64,000 nucleotides of DNA from Solenopsis invicta. Lineage: Eukaryota > Arthropoda > Insecta > Hymenoptera > Formicidae. The position numbers and the translations under genes were made by a program. Positions 34,765 through 48,195 of the stretch are shown in pieces; the first letter of the stretch is position 1, and each line of letters starts with the position of its first letter. The stretch lies in the NCBI RefSeq assembly GCF_016802725.1, contig NC_052669.1, positions 1,636,501 to 1,700,500 on the forward strand. Direction: 5' to 3'. The notes under the pieces were generated by a model that worked only from the letters and a program-made list of their open reading frames with translations, searched no databases and was not told the DNA's origin.

Positions 34765-35622
34765 GGGGAGACTGAGACTGGTTGACCAACTTTTCAATTC
34801 TGAACTTTTACAAACAAACCTGAAAGATTTATCGAAAAGCAAATCCTACTTCAATTACAAAGACTATCTAATAATATTTTAATAATAACGGAAAACTGAT
34901 TTAATAATTTAATGTTGTTAAATAGGTTTTTATTTGTCAATAAAAATCTCAAATAACTCCAGGGCAAGTTAACTACAGCTTTGGTATGTAATTAAGAAAT
35001 AGTATATCTTGAGATATTTTATTCATATATTTTGATACGTTTTTATTTATTTTACAATTAGTATAATTTATTAAAAAATAGAATAAAACTCAATTTTTAA
35101 TATTATAATATTAATTTTTTTAAATTACTTAATTTTACAGGTGCTTCTCGAAAACTGCCAAATTATTTATTAATTATGTATTATATCTAGAACAAGAAAA
35201 GAATATTATAAAATTCATCATTCATTATTTAGCACATGTATTTCTAATCTTACACACCAGGGTACATTGATCTTACTACTTCATTTTTGAGAAAAAATTT
35301 ATGATAAGCACATAATAAGATAGACACGAAAATAAATTACAACGATATATTAATGAAATCTATATTTGTCTAAACAAACACAAAAATAAACTCAGGCAAT
35401 TGCACAATTTAAGAACATAAAAGATACTAGAATATTTACTGTATGATTCTTTGATAACGCTACGTAATACGTAAACAACACGCATCTGTGCCGAAATATT
35501 TTAGGCAACTGAGCAGCGGTGTCTGCTGCAAGTACAAACACGATTATAGTTATCTTCAATATTTTATTTCAAATATAGATCCAATCGATCAACTTATCCC
35601 TATTAAAGCCAACTATAGTCCC
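34765..35622 (+). mobile_element. TIR element family XY, plus-oriented copy
   Basis: Left end GGGGAGACTGAGACTGG and right end, reverse complemented, GGGACTATAG..., bordered by TA (34763-34764 and 35623-35624). 858 bp. The first 130 bases align with the minus strand of the element ending at 18807, and the last 40 with its other end. No transposase is visible, so it is non-autonomous. TA borders suggest Tc1/mariner or a relative; that is inference. Confidence 0.65.
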
Positions 35623-35624
35623 TA

Positions 35625-38600
35625 GTTCTCGACAAATTCGGATTTTAATCTTAGTCTTCGAGGAATTTGTTTTGAATCATAGTTATCCGTCAGTTGATCG
35701 CATTAAGCCTCTTTTCGAGATAAAGTAATCCAACTTCAAAACGAGAAGTTTTACGTATTTAATCTCTTGTCAGTTCTTTATGACTGAAGATCATGATCTC
35801 CATTTGAGACATGTTCATGCATCATGGTGTCTTGGCAAAGGTACTCTTGATAGTTTGCCATTGCTTTTTAAGAAATCTTCTGCTTTTCAAGTGATTAATT
35901 AAAAATCTGATACGTTCTTGATGGATTTAAACCTGGATTTTTATCATAGAGAGCAAACACGCAATTGTTACGCCATAATCACTACTTGTGTATTTAAACA
36001 TAATATAAAATATGTACACGTTAGCTTGCATATTTTATCGCGTGACAATTAATTATACTGACAAATTTGGTAAGACTGACCACGATATTGAAAATAACGA
36101 AATTATTTGTGTATTTTCATATGTGGTAATTTCATTATTCCATTCAATAAATAAGATAAATTTAATTCGTTTTAAAAAAATTGTATGCATTTCAGTACCG
36201 AAATGTTCTGCAGTGTCAGAACAGAGGCATGATATGATTATCGGTTGCATATTGCATTGCCTGACTTTTAGTGGTCCACTTTGATCGGTAGAATTGATAC
36301 GAGACGGTATCAAAATAACACGACAGGAATTATTATTGATCATCGCCGAACGTCGCGTGCAGTCATATAAATATTAAAACAATTCTCTCTCTCCCTCTCT
36401 CTTTCTCTCATTCTAAAAGTGGAAATTTCCTATATAATTCCCTACATAAAACTTCTTACATAATTTTTCGAGCAGATAACATTTTATATTACATGTCCTC
36501 ATGAAAGATAAGTTACTCTCATACATAAGGCATCGTTTTCCACAGTGTCAGAGTAAACTTAAAATAAACAGCAATTGAAGAAAATCTCATTATCATACGT
36601 AATATTTTGTGACACCGATAAAACGCATTTTGTTCCTCGGAATGTCAATTAAGTGGTGCAAAATGCTCAACGCTTATTAGAATCTCTCCAATTGTTTTGA
36701 CGTAAATTATCGAAACATTTATGCATATCATAATCATTTCTCAACAGGCTGAATACGCTATTAATGTATACGCTCGACAATGATAATCAACATATAATGT
36801 TATTCGCATCCGTAATTTGGCTTTAAAGTGGGCAATTGAAAAATACGATAAACACGATACATTCCTCATGTCCATTCATTAACTTGGCTATTTTCCTAAC
36901 CAAAGTGAAGCGAAACGAGCGCGCGTAAAACGCGATTCATGTACGAGGGAATATATCGCCGGCGAAAACAGTCGGACAGAGGGCTCGTTTCTCATTATCA
37001 TTCACTTTGGACGACGTTAAATCTTCGTACAGATCATATCTCGCGATTTATAGGAGGAAAATTAAAACCCGCGCGCGCTTTGTTCGCGCTGTTCTGGCCG
37101 AAGTTTAGCGCTCGTGCCCACCTATTTTGCTCCGACGAATAATACGCCCGCGACTCGACAGTCCCCCCTGGGATTCGATGAATAAACGATGGCGATGCGT
37201 TCCCCGTCATTTCCCGCTGAATAGTCTTCAATAAACAATATGCCACGCCGAACTGAGCGAGCGGGAAGACTGAAAAAATCATAACTTCCGACATCCATTA
37301 ATCGCGAAGTAATTAAGTTCAATTTTCACGGCGTATATTGAAAAATACACGCAACACGACGCTCTCTTTTTCAATATTCGCTTGCTCTTTATTTTACTAA
37401 TTTATTCCTCAATATTTCGATCGTCAACAATGGAAAGCGAGCATTTCAAGAGAACTTTATAGCGAAATATGTGAGTACAGATATCCAAAAGTGAAATAAG
37501 TATTGTATGATACATTCGGTATGTGCGCGTGTATGTGTACAATTTACATGTACATAATTCTATTTCGAATACTGTCCCATCGAGGATGTTATCGCGATCG
37601 ATGTAAGCCGAAAGCCCGATACGAGCCAGGCAAACGGTAAACAACGACACTGTTTTGATTGCCAAAGAACTCACCAGAAAAGTAAATGCAAATTTCGATA
37701 TAATTCCAATTTACCAGGTTTAGCTGGATTTCGGTTCACTCGAGCTCTTTGTGTGTAAATACTGCTTAAACTCTCGCGTTGGTTCTGTATCCTGCACAGA
37801 ACTAGTTAATTGACATTTGTGGAAATTACATTTTCAGAAAAGTAAATGCAAATTTCTAATTAAGTATATCAGATCTCTTAACATTGCTCTTTATAAATTT
37901 ATATATTTTATTGTCTTTTGGATAACTTTGAAAATTAAATCACTGACGTATTTATTTACGTCAGACCTATAAGCATCGCGAACACCTCCCTTTTCAATTT
38001 TCAGCCTTTAATATTTGCTAATATATTCTACAAAATTCAGCTTGCTTAATCGAGCCTTATAATAAATTCATGCTATAAAATGGAAGGCCCGTGGTTTTTT
38101 TTTTCTAAAGGCACGTCACGTCAGTGAATCGTTCCGATTCTCAGTATCCGGCACGTTCTTCAGATTTTGCAGTTTTTCTCAGACCGTGAAACGCGTCGGT
38201 AGACGTTCAATTTGCAAAACGTTTGCGAGACGGTTTAAAAAGAAAGGTGAGACGCGTGGGAAATCGGAGGGAAACGGAAAAGGACGACTCGATAAAAACG
38301 GTCGTCTCGGTGGGCGGTTGAGATCCTTACATCGCGCTGATATTGCCGACAGCGTTGGGAAATATTAAATTAAATTAAATTACGTGTGAGTGTGAAGAAA
38401 ACGCTCGCGCATAGATCAGTCTCACTTTCATATTAAAAGGTTTGGCGCAGAATTATCCGGGTCATTTTGTTGTAAAATATTCAAATAAAAATAAATTTAC
38501 ACATAAAAAAAATGTTTTTTTACATTAAATAATTTTTCTTAAATTAAAAAAATTTATGCATAAAAATAGTCCAACCTATATTTTCAGTAAAGATATTTAT

Positions 38601-39084
38601 GCGTTCGAGTTTATTACGTCAATAAAATAATTGAATTATTTTAATAAAACAAATTAATTGTTTTTTAAATAATTTAATTATATTTATTTATTAAAATAAA
38701 ATATACCTTACTTTATTTATTTTTTCAATAACTTATTAATCTTGCTTGTAACAAAAAATATTACAATAAAGTATTTACCAGCAAGCATTGATATCAAATG
38801 TAATAAGCCATATATTTATAAAAATGCAACAATATCGTTCAAAGTATTCATGTTTAATAAAATAAACTTTAATGGAATCTGTTTTTGGAAATGAACAAAT
38901 CAAATTACTTTTCCGATGTTAGAATTAGAAGAAAATTGGAGATCTAAACTGCAACCAGTTTCGGTAACACTAGATTTTAGTATGACGTGCATACCTACAC
39001 ATTGTTAATAGCTGAACTGAAGCCCGGAAGCTTACTACGTTAGAAAACTAGACATGATTACAATAATTATTTAAAATAATAAAT
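35625..39084. other. Non-coding DNA, CpG-denser at 36880-37320 and 38140-38440
   Basis: No gene recognised. Overlapping 90- and 96-codon frames on opposite strands at 36012-36343 are not recognisable. It contains an interrupted CT tract at 36365-36410 and a 22-bp exact direct repeat (below). Confidence 0.5.
37675..37856. repeat. 22-bp exact direct repeat pair
   Basis: CAGAAAAGTAAATGCAAATT plus TC occurs at 37675-37696 and 37835-37856, 160 bases apart, identical. The DNA between is not itself repeated. Confidence 0.85.
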
Positions 39085-39086
39085 TA

Positions 39087-39179
39087 CACTGTAAAAAATA
39101 ACACTCTCATTTTAATCAAACTTATTTTATATCATTTTTATGTAAAGAAATGTTTTATTTTATTGAGTATTATTTAGTG
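39087..39179. mobile_element. 93-bp MITE-like element, TA borders
   Basis: CACTGTAAAAAATAACACTC and the reverse complement of the right end, CACTAAATAATACTCA, are inverted copies, bordered by TA at 39085-39086 and 39180-39181. The interior is AT-rich. The CACT ends resemble those of the small MITEs at 20244 and 50884. Confidence 0.5.
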
Positions 39180-39456
39180 TAACCATAGAAAATATTATTT
39201 TATTGAAAAATATTGTTTCAAACTATCACGTTTTCTTTCTGCCAGGCAGTTTAATACAACAAAAATAAAAAATTGGTAATCAACAAAGTAATGTTTTATC
39301 TAAAGATATATTGTAAAGTAAATGCAAACCGAACATTGAAATATTGAATATAAAAGACATTTTTTTATGTCTACCTAGATCTTGTATAAAAATTCCAAAT
39401 TGTAGAATATTTTCAATTTATATGTAAAATTTGTCAACATTTTTTATTTATCTATA

Positions 39457-40301
39457 GGAGAGAGCGGGGTAAATCAGATTTATTTGCAGTTTTTGCTCTC
39501 TATAAGGCGCAAATAAAGTCCGATCGTAAAACAGAAGGTGCAGTAGGAAAGATAATTTAGTTTCCTTCGTTTTTGTTACAGACCATTTTGACGTATTTTT
39601 CACTTGTTGAACTATAATGGAAAATACAAAAACGCTTTTTCTGGAAACAATAGTTCCAAGTCAGACTACTTCCTCATCCAAATCGGACACTCCTATTTTT
39701 ATCGACTTTTAGATAGAATTTTCAAAGATGTTTACGATCTTTTTTAGTATTAAGTAAAAACAAGTAATTTAAAAGACAAAAATAAAAATTTTATTCAGAA
39801 ATAAAGTTAGTAACAGTTTATATAATTAAAGTTGAAATAAAAATTCAATTATTTCGCGTTTGATAACTCATAATATTTTACTAATTTAAGCCAATCGTCA
39901 GTGCTACGATCAGATTGCAATTCCGATTTGGACACTAGTTTTTTCAAACTTTGTAACAAATTTTGCGATAAACCGCAAAAGTGATCATAAAACATAAAAT
40001 GCTTGATATGTTTGAATTCTACACCGCTTAATTATCTTAAATCAATTACCTTTTAAAAATTTAACAACTTTAAATAATAATTTATAAAAATTTCCTATTC
40101 TTAAAAAATCGTCCAAACGCTAAAAATACCCGTTTGCATCTATGAATGTTGCGACAGAGAACTGTCAAACTGCTGTCGCGTGTTCAGTGTCTTATAAGGA
40201 TTTTACATTATAAATGGTACGTAAATTTGCTTAATCGTATTCATTTAAATTAAAATGGTCCTATTTGAAACAAGTGAGGTTATATTTACTCTACTCTCCC
40301 C
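39457..40301. mobile_element. 845-bp TIR element, TA duplication
   Basis: Left end GGAGAGAGCGGGGTAAAT and right end, reverse complemented, GGGGAGAGTAGAGTAAAT, bordered by TA (39455-39456 and 40302-40303). The end sequence GGGGAGAG is shared with family XY, but the interior does not align with it, so it is a sister family at most. No transposase seen. Confidence 0.7.
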
Positions 40302-40303
40302 TA

Positions 40304-43273
40304 TATATTTTATATATATATATATCAAAAAGCAGATTAATTAAAGAGAAATGTTGTTCCTGCCAATAGCTAGAGCGCACGATGGTTTTACACAACAATA
40401 ATTAAAATATAACCGCGTTTTACGTTTTATTCTTTTTATATATAATAATGATATAATAAGCGAAAATATCACGATGTACGAGACGGGGGTTTGTCCAATT
40501 TAGAGAATGTCGTATAAACCGCCGAGCGAAATTTTCCCCGGAACGTTTCATCTCTCGTCCTCTCGCGCTCGGATGCCCCGCCGGCACCGGTCTCGGATCC
40601 ATTACCATCGTCGTCGAGAACTTTCCTCGAGGGAGAATTTCGCGATTCCGAGATGTCGAGCGTGCCCTAATCTCCGCGATCTGCGATTGTCGCGCGCGTA
40701 TATGAGGATCGTTCAAATAAGAAACGGACACGGTCGCCACGAAGCGCGATTCGTTTAGGAAGGCGAAGACACGCGCGGAAATTTATGTCGACGCGAGAGG
40801 AGCCGCGCGAAAAATATGCTGGGCGGCTCCTCTCGCGTCGGATGGGGAAAGAGCTGTCGTCATTTTTGATATTTTGATATCGTAAAGATGCAAATAGTTT
40901 CATAAAAAGATAATGGAATAATCGTAAATAGCTTCATACGCGACCTATTGAATGTTCTATCATTTATCACATCGTCCCTTCTCTCCCTTCATTAATAATA
41001 GATTCTTTAATAAATTCAAAATCGATACCTTATTCTGAATTTCTTCTTAACACACATTCGATGAGTTTGATAAATGCGACAGCTGCCGTGAGACAAGAAA
41101 CATTTTTGTACATGTACTTGAAGCAATAAAATTATATCATTAATCTAAAATCGGACGAGTTTTTTTTCCTCTCATTGCTGTGCGCCGAGTGAAAAATTCT
41201 AACAGGTGTCCCGAACTTGGAGAGTACGCTCGAGAGTGACTGCGTTTTTAAGATATTGCGGCAACGTAACCGTGGCAATGGAAGGAATAAAGAAGTTGGA
41301 TGAAAAGAGTCGAAGGACGAGGGAGTCGTCGTTCCTTATAGGACTGAAAGTAGCGAGAGGTATGGAGGATAGGGTTGATGCATTGCTCTCGGATACTTCA
41401 ACCGCAACAAAAGCTCACTCTGCTCCCTCGACCTCAAGTCACCCGGTATAAACTGACGGTAAAGACTTCTCCCGTTCACATCTATCCACCTCGTTTGAAG
41501 CAAGAAAAATTCGCCGCGACGACGACGCAATGTTCTCTCGCCGACTGCATGCTCTCCGCCGTGCCGGTGCGACAAGTCCTCCTTGGCGGACGACTTTAGA
41601 CTCTCAGACTGAAGGGAAAAGGTAATCCAGTAATTACTCAGCTCGTAAATTAATGAGAAATATCAACAAATGCAATTTTTATTTCCACGGTACTCGCCAC
41701 ACGCAGACTTGCACTCATTAAAAGCAAGGTGTCAAATGTATGTTAATTTTGTTAATTATTCGGCGGAGTTAATTATTTCTTAAGTAATCTCCAGAATGTT
41801 TATGTTACTCAGAGAACAAAAATTTGCCGAATTTACGATATTCTACGAGACTCATAGTCGGCGTTCCTCAAAGCGAGTGGATTTTATTGTTAGTTAGCGG
41901 TACTCATCGGCAAAAGCCGCGATATTTCCCACACGACAACGCTTTGAGGGGAAGAGACAAAGGTGCAGTTTGCCTCTCACGACAATTCATCTTTGTCCGC
42001 GGAGAGCACGGTGAAAGACGTTACGGGGGATAGGGCCGCGCGAAGAGAGGGTCGTCGCTCGAGAGGAGAGAAAACGAGGGAGCCGGCGGCCGAGGTCCGA
42101 GACTCTAAGTGAATACTGAACAAACACTAGAGCGAACGAAGAGACTTTCGCGGACCGTCTGAGGGACACTTCCTCGTCGAGAATACAGTGTAAGATTATG
42201 CGAGAGCAGAAATTGAAAGGAAGCGAGAGAGAGAGCGAGGGGTAATTGTAACTTTCTTGTAACCTTCTTACTCGAGTGTTCGCCAAAGACTTCTTACAAC
42301 GATTTGAACGAGCAAGTCTCAATTTCGATGTCGATAGAAACGGAAAAGTAATGTTTACGTTTGTCCTGGATAATGGAAACGTGATATTTTGCGTAAAATC
42401 ATGTATTTTTTAAGCAATTAAATTTTTTCAAATTTTTATCAATTCTTTTAGAACAAAAGTAAATCCTTTTATACCTTTCCATACAATGGAATATCCCGTC
42501 GCTAATAATTTCAATGGTAGATTCTATTTGATATATTCTTTAAATTGTAATTGAAACTACACATCGTTATCAATTCGTGATTAAATATCAAGACCGCGTC
42601 GCTCATTCGAATTCAATATAATTTTAATCCGCATATTCGTTTATGCCGAACGATTGCAAGATTAAATTCTTGCATAGCTCGATTTGTAAAATGTCCAATT
42701 AAGATAGTATCAGCAGTTTCGTGAAATAACACGGCTCTCGATATCTTTCGCGATCGATACTCAACCCCGAAATGCAAATACCGGTGACATTTGTCAATGG
42801 TGTTCCCGCTGAACGACGCTTAATGAAGCGAATTAGCAGCCAGCCCGATTTCCACGCTACAATCTCGCAACGGTCGTTAAAATCGCGTAACAAGCCTGTA
42901 TTTGCTACGAAAGAATGCGTTAATTAATCACGTCCAAAGAATTTCAAATCGTTCAGCTACTTAATTTACATATGCATACATGTGTACACACGAGGGATTA
43001 ACACGATACGTGAATGTTATAATTATAAAATTGATAATATACTTATGAAAATGAAATATCGTCCTTTCAAACATTACTCTTCAGTAATTTCTTTGGACGA
43101 TTATATTGATGAATAAATAAATGAAATTTTAGTATTTGAAGAACCTCTGTCATTTACCTTCATTACCCACTTGATCGTTCTGAACATGATAATTTATGTT
43201 GGTCTCACATAAAATAAACAAGAATTATTATTTATTTATTTATATACCTTTATGTATGTTTAAGTATATTTGT
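40304..43273. other. CpG-dense blocks within AT-rich DNA
   Basis: CpG-dense at 40480-40860 and 41190-42310. Overlapping frames of 74-111 codons on both strands are not recognisable. Bases 42010-42240 are purine-rich (GAGAGAGCGAGG), which in insects is common in promoter-proximal DNA, but no initiator or TATA arrangement was clear. The short hairpin at 40789 is listed separately. Confidence 0.45.
40789..40840. repeat. Perfect 18-bp G+C-rich hairpin
   Basis: CGACGCGAGAGGAGCCGC (40789-40806) is the exact reverse complement of 40823-40840, with a 16-base loop. Fourteen of the 18 pairs are G-C. There is no T run after it and no extended stem, so it looks like neither a bacterial-type terminator nor a usual pre-microRNA. 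Confidence 0.9.
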
Positions 43274-43275
43274 TA

Positions 43276-43493
43276 CATATTGAGAGAAAAAATTTTCTAA
43301 ATTTTAATAAATATTTGTTTTAAATAGAATAATAAAACATTTATTTATGATAAATAAATATTTAATCTATAAAAAAATGATACTTAAATTAAATTGGTGG
43401 TTCTTGTATTAAATAAATATATGTTTACATTTAATAAATATTAGTATTATTCAAATAAATATTTATTAAAATTTGGTACTTTTTCTTTCAGCG
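43276..43493. mobile_element. Possible small MITE
   Basis: TATTGAGAGAAAAAATTT near the left and, reverse complemented, CGCTGAAAGAAAAAGTACC at the right are inverted copies with TA at the outer sides (43274-43275 and 43494-43495). Size and ends resemble the elements at 20244 and 50884. The left end is weak. Confidence 0.3.
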
Positions 43494-43674
43494 TACCTAT
43501 ACTTATACAGTGTACTTTTTAATATTTGAAATCTTGATTGCAGTTTTTCTTTTTGTTGTGTTGGTCTTATTTTAATATATGTATTTAAAATATGTATATA
43601 TTAATTAATATGCATATAAGGTTGTGAAATGTATAACACAATTTAAAAAAAACAAAAATAATAGTTATAGATCT

Positions 43675-43793
43675 TCAAACACGATGATACTGCTATAAAA
43701 ACTTTGACATTCTAGGAACCAGTTTAAACATTCAATATAAATTTTTAAATAATTCAACATAATTGTTTTCAGATCTGTATTTCAGCAAAATTG
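43675..43793 (+). repeat. Dispersed repeat S, copy 2
   Basis: Matches 13451-13570, ending in TTTTCAGATCTGTATTTCAG then CAAAATTG. The SINE-like relic begins within some 20 bases after it, whereas copy 1 is followed by unrelated DNA. Confidence 0.65.
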
Positions 43794-43810
43794 TCCATTC
43801 CTATATATTA

Positions 43811-43990
43811 TACTTCGTTGGTCAAACTTACTAAAACGTTCACATAGAATGTAGTTCTAGATTCAAATCCTGATTGAAGTACTTTAGCCACTATAAACTC
43901 AATCTCATTGGAAACTCATGTGCAGATTAAAGACTGAGATTTCGGATTTGAAGCAAATATATCAAGACACTGGATTTACAAGAAGTATAA
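43811..43990 (+). mobile_element. tRNA-derived SINE-like relic, copy 2
   Basis: TACTTCGTTGGTCAAAC (A-box region), ACGTTCACATAGAATG (anticodon-arm-like) and GATTCAAATCC (B box, 43860-43870) follow tRNA order. The next bases, TGATTGAAGTACTTTAGCC, match the post-B-box sequence of the minus-strand relic near 30150. The 3' end is not defined. Confidence 0.4.
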
Positions 43991-46900
43991 TGACATAAGA
44001 GATAGATATCTGATTTTAACTCTATTAAAATGAAAGAGAGCTATCGCGCAGTAGAGTCGATCAAATATTGATAATGAGACATTCCCCATCTCGATCTGGA
44101 TTCTGCGAGCGAAGAAAAAAAGAGGAGAGATACGCGAAACTCAAATAAAAGACACAGATAATACGAAACGATGGCGTTGTTTCATTACAGTGAGAGTCTG
44201 CAGTTCGACGTTATATCGGCCGACTTTATCTGCGCGGCGCACTCGAAGACGATAATTGCCTTCCTTTTTCGAGAAGCCCTCCGAATCTCGCGTGAGCCAC
44301 ATCGAACACGTTCGAGAGATCGTTCCAATTATTTCTTTCGTTTTCCGCGCAACTCGGTCTGCGTCTCGAAGTTTAGCATCGTCGTTCTGGCTCGGAGTAA
44401 TCGTAAAATGAGCAATAGTATCATATTTTTTAACAATTTCGAATTTGAATTTTCTTTTTGAGAAATAAAACATATATTGTCTAATTATTTTGAAGGTTTG
44501 AGGATCGCTAAATATAAAACTGAAGTCAAGACAAAAAAAATCGAAATGGCGGATACAACGGATTGAGAAATAGAATATTAAATTGTAATAAAATTGTTTA
44601 TTATGAGCGTATAAATTGCGTGCATTTTGTCGTTTATTTAACGTTATTATTTACGTACAATATTATTATTTATTTATTTAGCGTACAATATTTATTATTT
44701 TTTCCAATCATTGAAATACGAAATCTTGAAAAATGCGCGTGTGTATGAATATAGTTAGAAATTTATACTATCAATTATATTTGAGTAATTACGTAAATAA
44801 TACTGCGCATCATGTCGAACTTTTCATGGTTGATCCGAAAACTTTTCGATCTCATTACGTAAATAATTTTTTATATTTTATGATTGTATTTATATTGCAA
44901 TAGTTTTCAATTAAGGAATTTTCTTTCAAACAAATTTTAGATGAACTAAATATAATTTAATATTTACCAAAAGTATGCTTTTTTAATAACACTGGTACAC
45001 TAAAAACTTGAAAAAAATTAAAATAAGAAGAATAAAAATAAAAAAAAATAAAGAAATTTACTTGGGGCAAAAACATTTTGCAGCAAGAAGTGTTATTGTT
45101 AAAAGAGAATGCTTGGTCTCCGAATTGTACAATTAATTATTAATGAAAAGGTAAAATAGTACAATCATCTCTTTGGATACATGCCTGTTATTTAACCATT
45201 TTCAGAACACTGAGTCACTTGCCAAAACTCGCTAAAACAAATCACAAATGCGCCGATTGACATGCAGCGCGCGGGATTGATACAATTGAAACGCTAGTTG
45301 TCGAGCAATCAGTTTAAGCCTGGTGAAGGAAGGTAAACAGTGATGTTAAAACTGCGCTCGTTTCAATATCGGCAGAAGCGCCGATGATGTATTTTTAGTC
45401 GATGAATATTGCACACCCGCTCTTTCTCTCTCTTCCTCTCTCTATTTCTTTCTCTTGGTGGACCATCGTGTCGAAGCTGCAACTCCTCTCAGCTTCCCAC
45501 CCTTGTTTCTGCCCTCTTCGGACCACGGCGACCGCGCGGTCGAGTGGACTTTAATGAAGACACAGACACAACGCGGTTCCGGCCACGTTCCTAACAAGAT
45601 AATCAAACAAAAATCGATGCGCCGATGGGTCGAGCTCGTCGTCGAGACAAATGACGTCCCTCTATCAGTTTTAGTGAAGGAGATGGTGGCCCTTCGGGCA
45701 CTAACCGCTTTTCTCCAAATAGGTAAAAGACCGGCGGCGGGGATTAAGCTGTGCGGACCAGGCCGGCTAACGTGCATTTAATCGCGGTGAGTTTCTTGTC
45801 GATGAATTCGTAGTTAGCGTAATCGAGGGCCGAAAGTCCCGAAATACCACTCGAGCGATGGTTTTCTTAGAACATGAAACAAGTATGCAGGTATAATTTT
45901 ATACCTTCGCTATTGCATTTTTATGAAACCTCCGCGAAGAATCAATATCACAACACACATTTTTATTCTAACACGTACTTGACCGCTGAGTCCAGATAAT
46001 GGCATTTGGTCGTTTTAGTTGTCTAAGCTTACTCTTTTAAATTGATACCAAATGATTACACAGCACATAATTTGGCTATTGAAATTTTATTACACTAATG
46101 ATCATGGCCATACTATTATTCATAAGACGAGATAATGACTACAATTATTTGAACTCGGCAAATTATACTCCCTTAAGTAGCTCATTAATATTACATTGAA
46201 GAGGACTCGATATATGAGTGGAAACGTTTGCGCTTATGTGAATTTGTAAATGTATATGAATTCATTTCGAAAATTATTGAGCATTAAGATTCGTTTTCGA
46301 TCGGTTAGCCGTTTTTCTCAATTTAAATGTAATTTTTTTATATTTTTCTTAGATTATTAATATGTAATAAAGAAAAAAACAACACATTCGTCAAAATAAT
46401 TAAAAACTAAACAAAAAAAAGTGATTTGCTGAGCAACCCATCATCACTGTTAATGTTAGCCTACGGATAAACTAATAAAGATTCTGATTTCAAATACGAA
46501 ATCAATATTTAGTGTTACACGCATAAAAGCTGTATTTCCGATAAATATATTTTCGAAAATGGAAAAAAGAGGGAAAAAAAATAAAAGTATCATATGTCCA
46601 CACTCGAACATGTTACAATATTGAAATAGTAATTCATGTAACGTGCGAAACAGCATTTCTTTACCCGATCAAAAGAAACAAATAAAATAAAGGATGCGTT
46701 TAGTATTTCGCGATTCTCGAATTTATTGCTGACAGCAAATAAATCCGAGACGGATTTACACTGGCCCGGTCACTCGGTATTTCACGAAATAGTGATCGAT
46801 GGGCAAATACGTCTTTGCCAATATCACCGGATGCAGCGGCGCGCGTCGCGTAAAGTACAGCGACGGCCAATAACAAAAGGGTTACGACTTTTTTTCCGCC

Positions 46901-48195
46901 ACGGTTAGACTTTACGGACGCGGAAACGGCGACGCTACCATAATTCGTGAGCGATAGGCATAGTTTTAATTAAAAACAGAATTCGCCGTCGCTGGCGGAA
47001 ATAACGAGGGCGGAAATATTATGTGTCTCGCGGCCGAAGAAGAGAAACAAAACTTTAATTGGTACGAACGCGCGTATGTGCGAGCCATACGTGGATAAGA
47101 ATCTGTGCGCACGTGATACGATTGGCTTAATTAATTACAGCCTGAGGCTGCGCCGCTATAAAATATGCAAGCGCACATTGGTCGGATATGCTTCGCGAAG
47201 CCTCGTACATTATTTAACATTTGCATATTGATGCTATAATAACACTCATGGAGTCCCTTAGACGCCATAGAGGTACACTGATAACTTCGATATTCCTTCG
47301 CGCCAGGTGTTTCGTAACTGCATCTCATTGTCAGAGATACAGTATCATCTTCAAGAATATCTACTTGTGTAAATCTGAAATTCAAGTCTCATTTAGCTTA
47401 CTATTTACTACTGATCTAAGTACTTTCGCTTTCGTCTCTGTGCACTCTAACTCAGATTAACGACAACACATAATAATAATAATAATATTATTTTGTTTTA
47501 TTAAATAAAATAAAGTTGCCGATACCAATATTCTACTTTTATCATTTTCGGATTATATTTCTTAAACAAAGCTAATAAAAATAATACTTAGGAAACATTA
47601 ATGTAAACTAAAAAGTGTCTTCTATCAGATGATACAGCAGTTTTCTAATATCGTTTCAAATTTTACAATAAATAATATCGTTGCAAATTTTTCGTAAGGT
47701 AAGCAAAAATGAGCGTCAGACAAAATGAGTTATAAAACCGATATAATAGGCAGTAATATTACATTTTCTTTTTTGTTTCCTTTCATACGGATTATTCGTA
47801 CAAAATACTTATACGTTAATGTATACGAGGATCCCCAGAAATTTTTTACTATAATGTAAAATGATTTTTGGCGATTTATATAAATATCTTATGCGCTATT
47901 TCGTAAAGCAACACGAAGCACGATAATATATAAAGATCAAACTAGTTATACTAATTTAATAAATAGATCTCATAACGCTGAGCTATTCTATTCCACATGA
48001 TAAGATGGTAAAGCTTTAGCTTCTGATGAATTGATGCCACCCATACAATTATCAATATTTAATTGAATTAATTACTGTGATATTATATCAGAAACATATC
48101 AAGCAATATGGAATTGTTTTCAAACATAAGTTTTACCGTCAAATATTAACAAAAATGAATAGTTACGTATTTTCAAAAAATTCGAGGAATTGTAG
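43991..48195. other. Non-coding DNA; CpG-denser blocks at 45400-45850 and 46700-47160
   Basis: Frames up to 111 codons occur on both strands at 44141-44473 and 45409-45781; none is recognisable. A donor-like GCGGTGAGTTT lies at 45785. The block near 47130 has a TTAATTAATTAC homeodomain-type sequence next to a CpG-rich stretch. No gene called. Confidence 0.45.
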
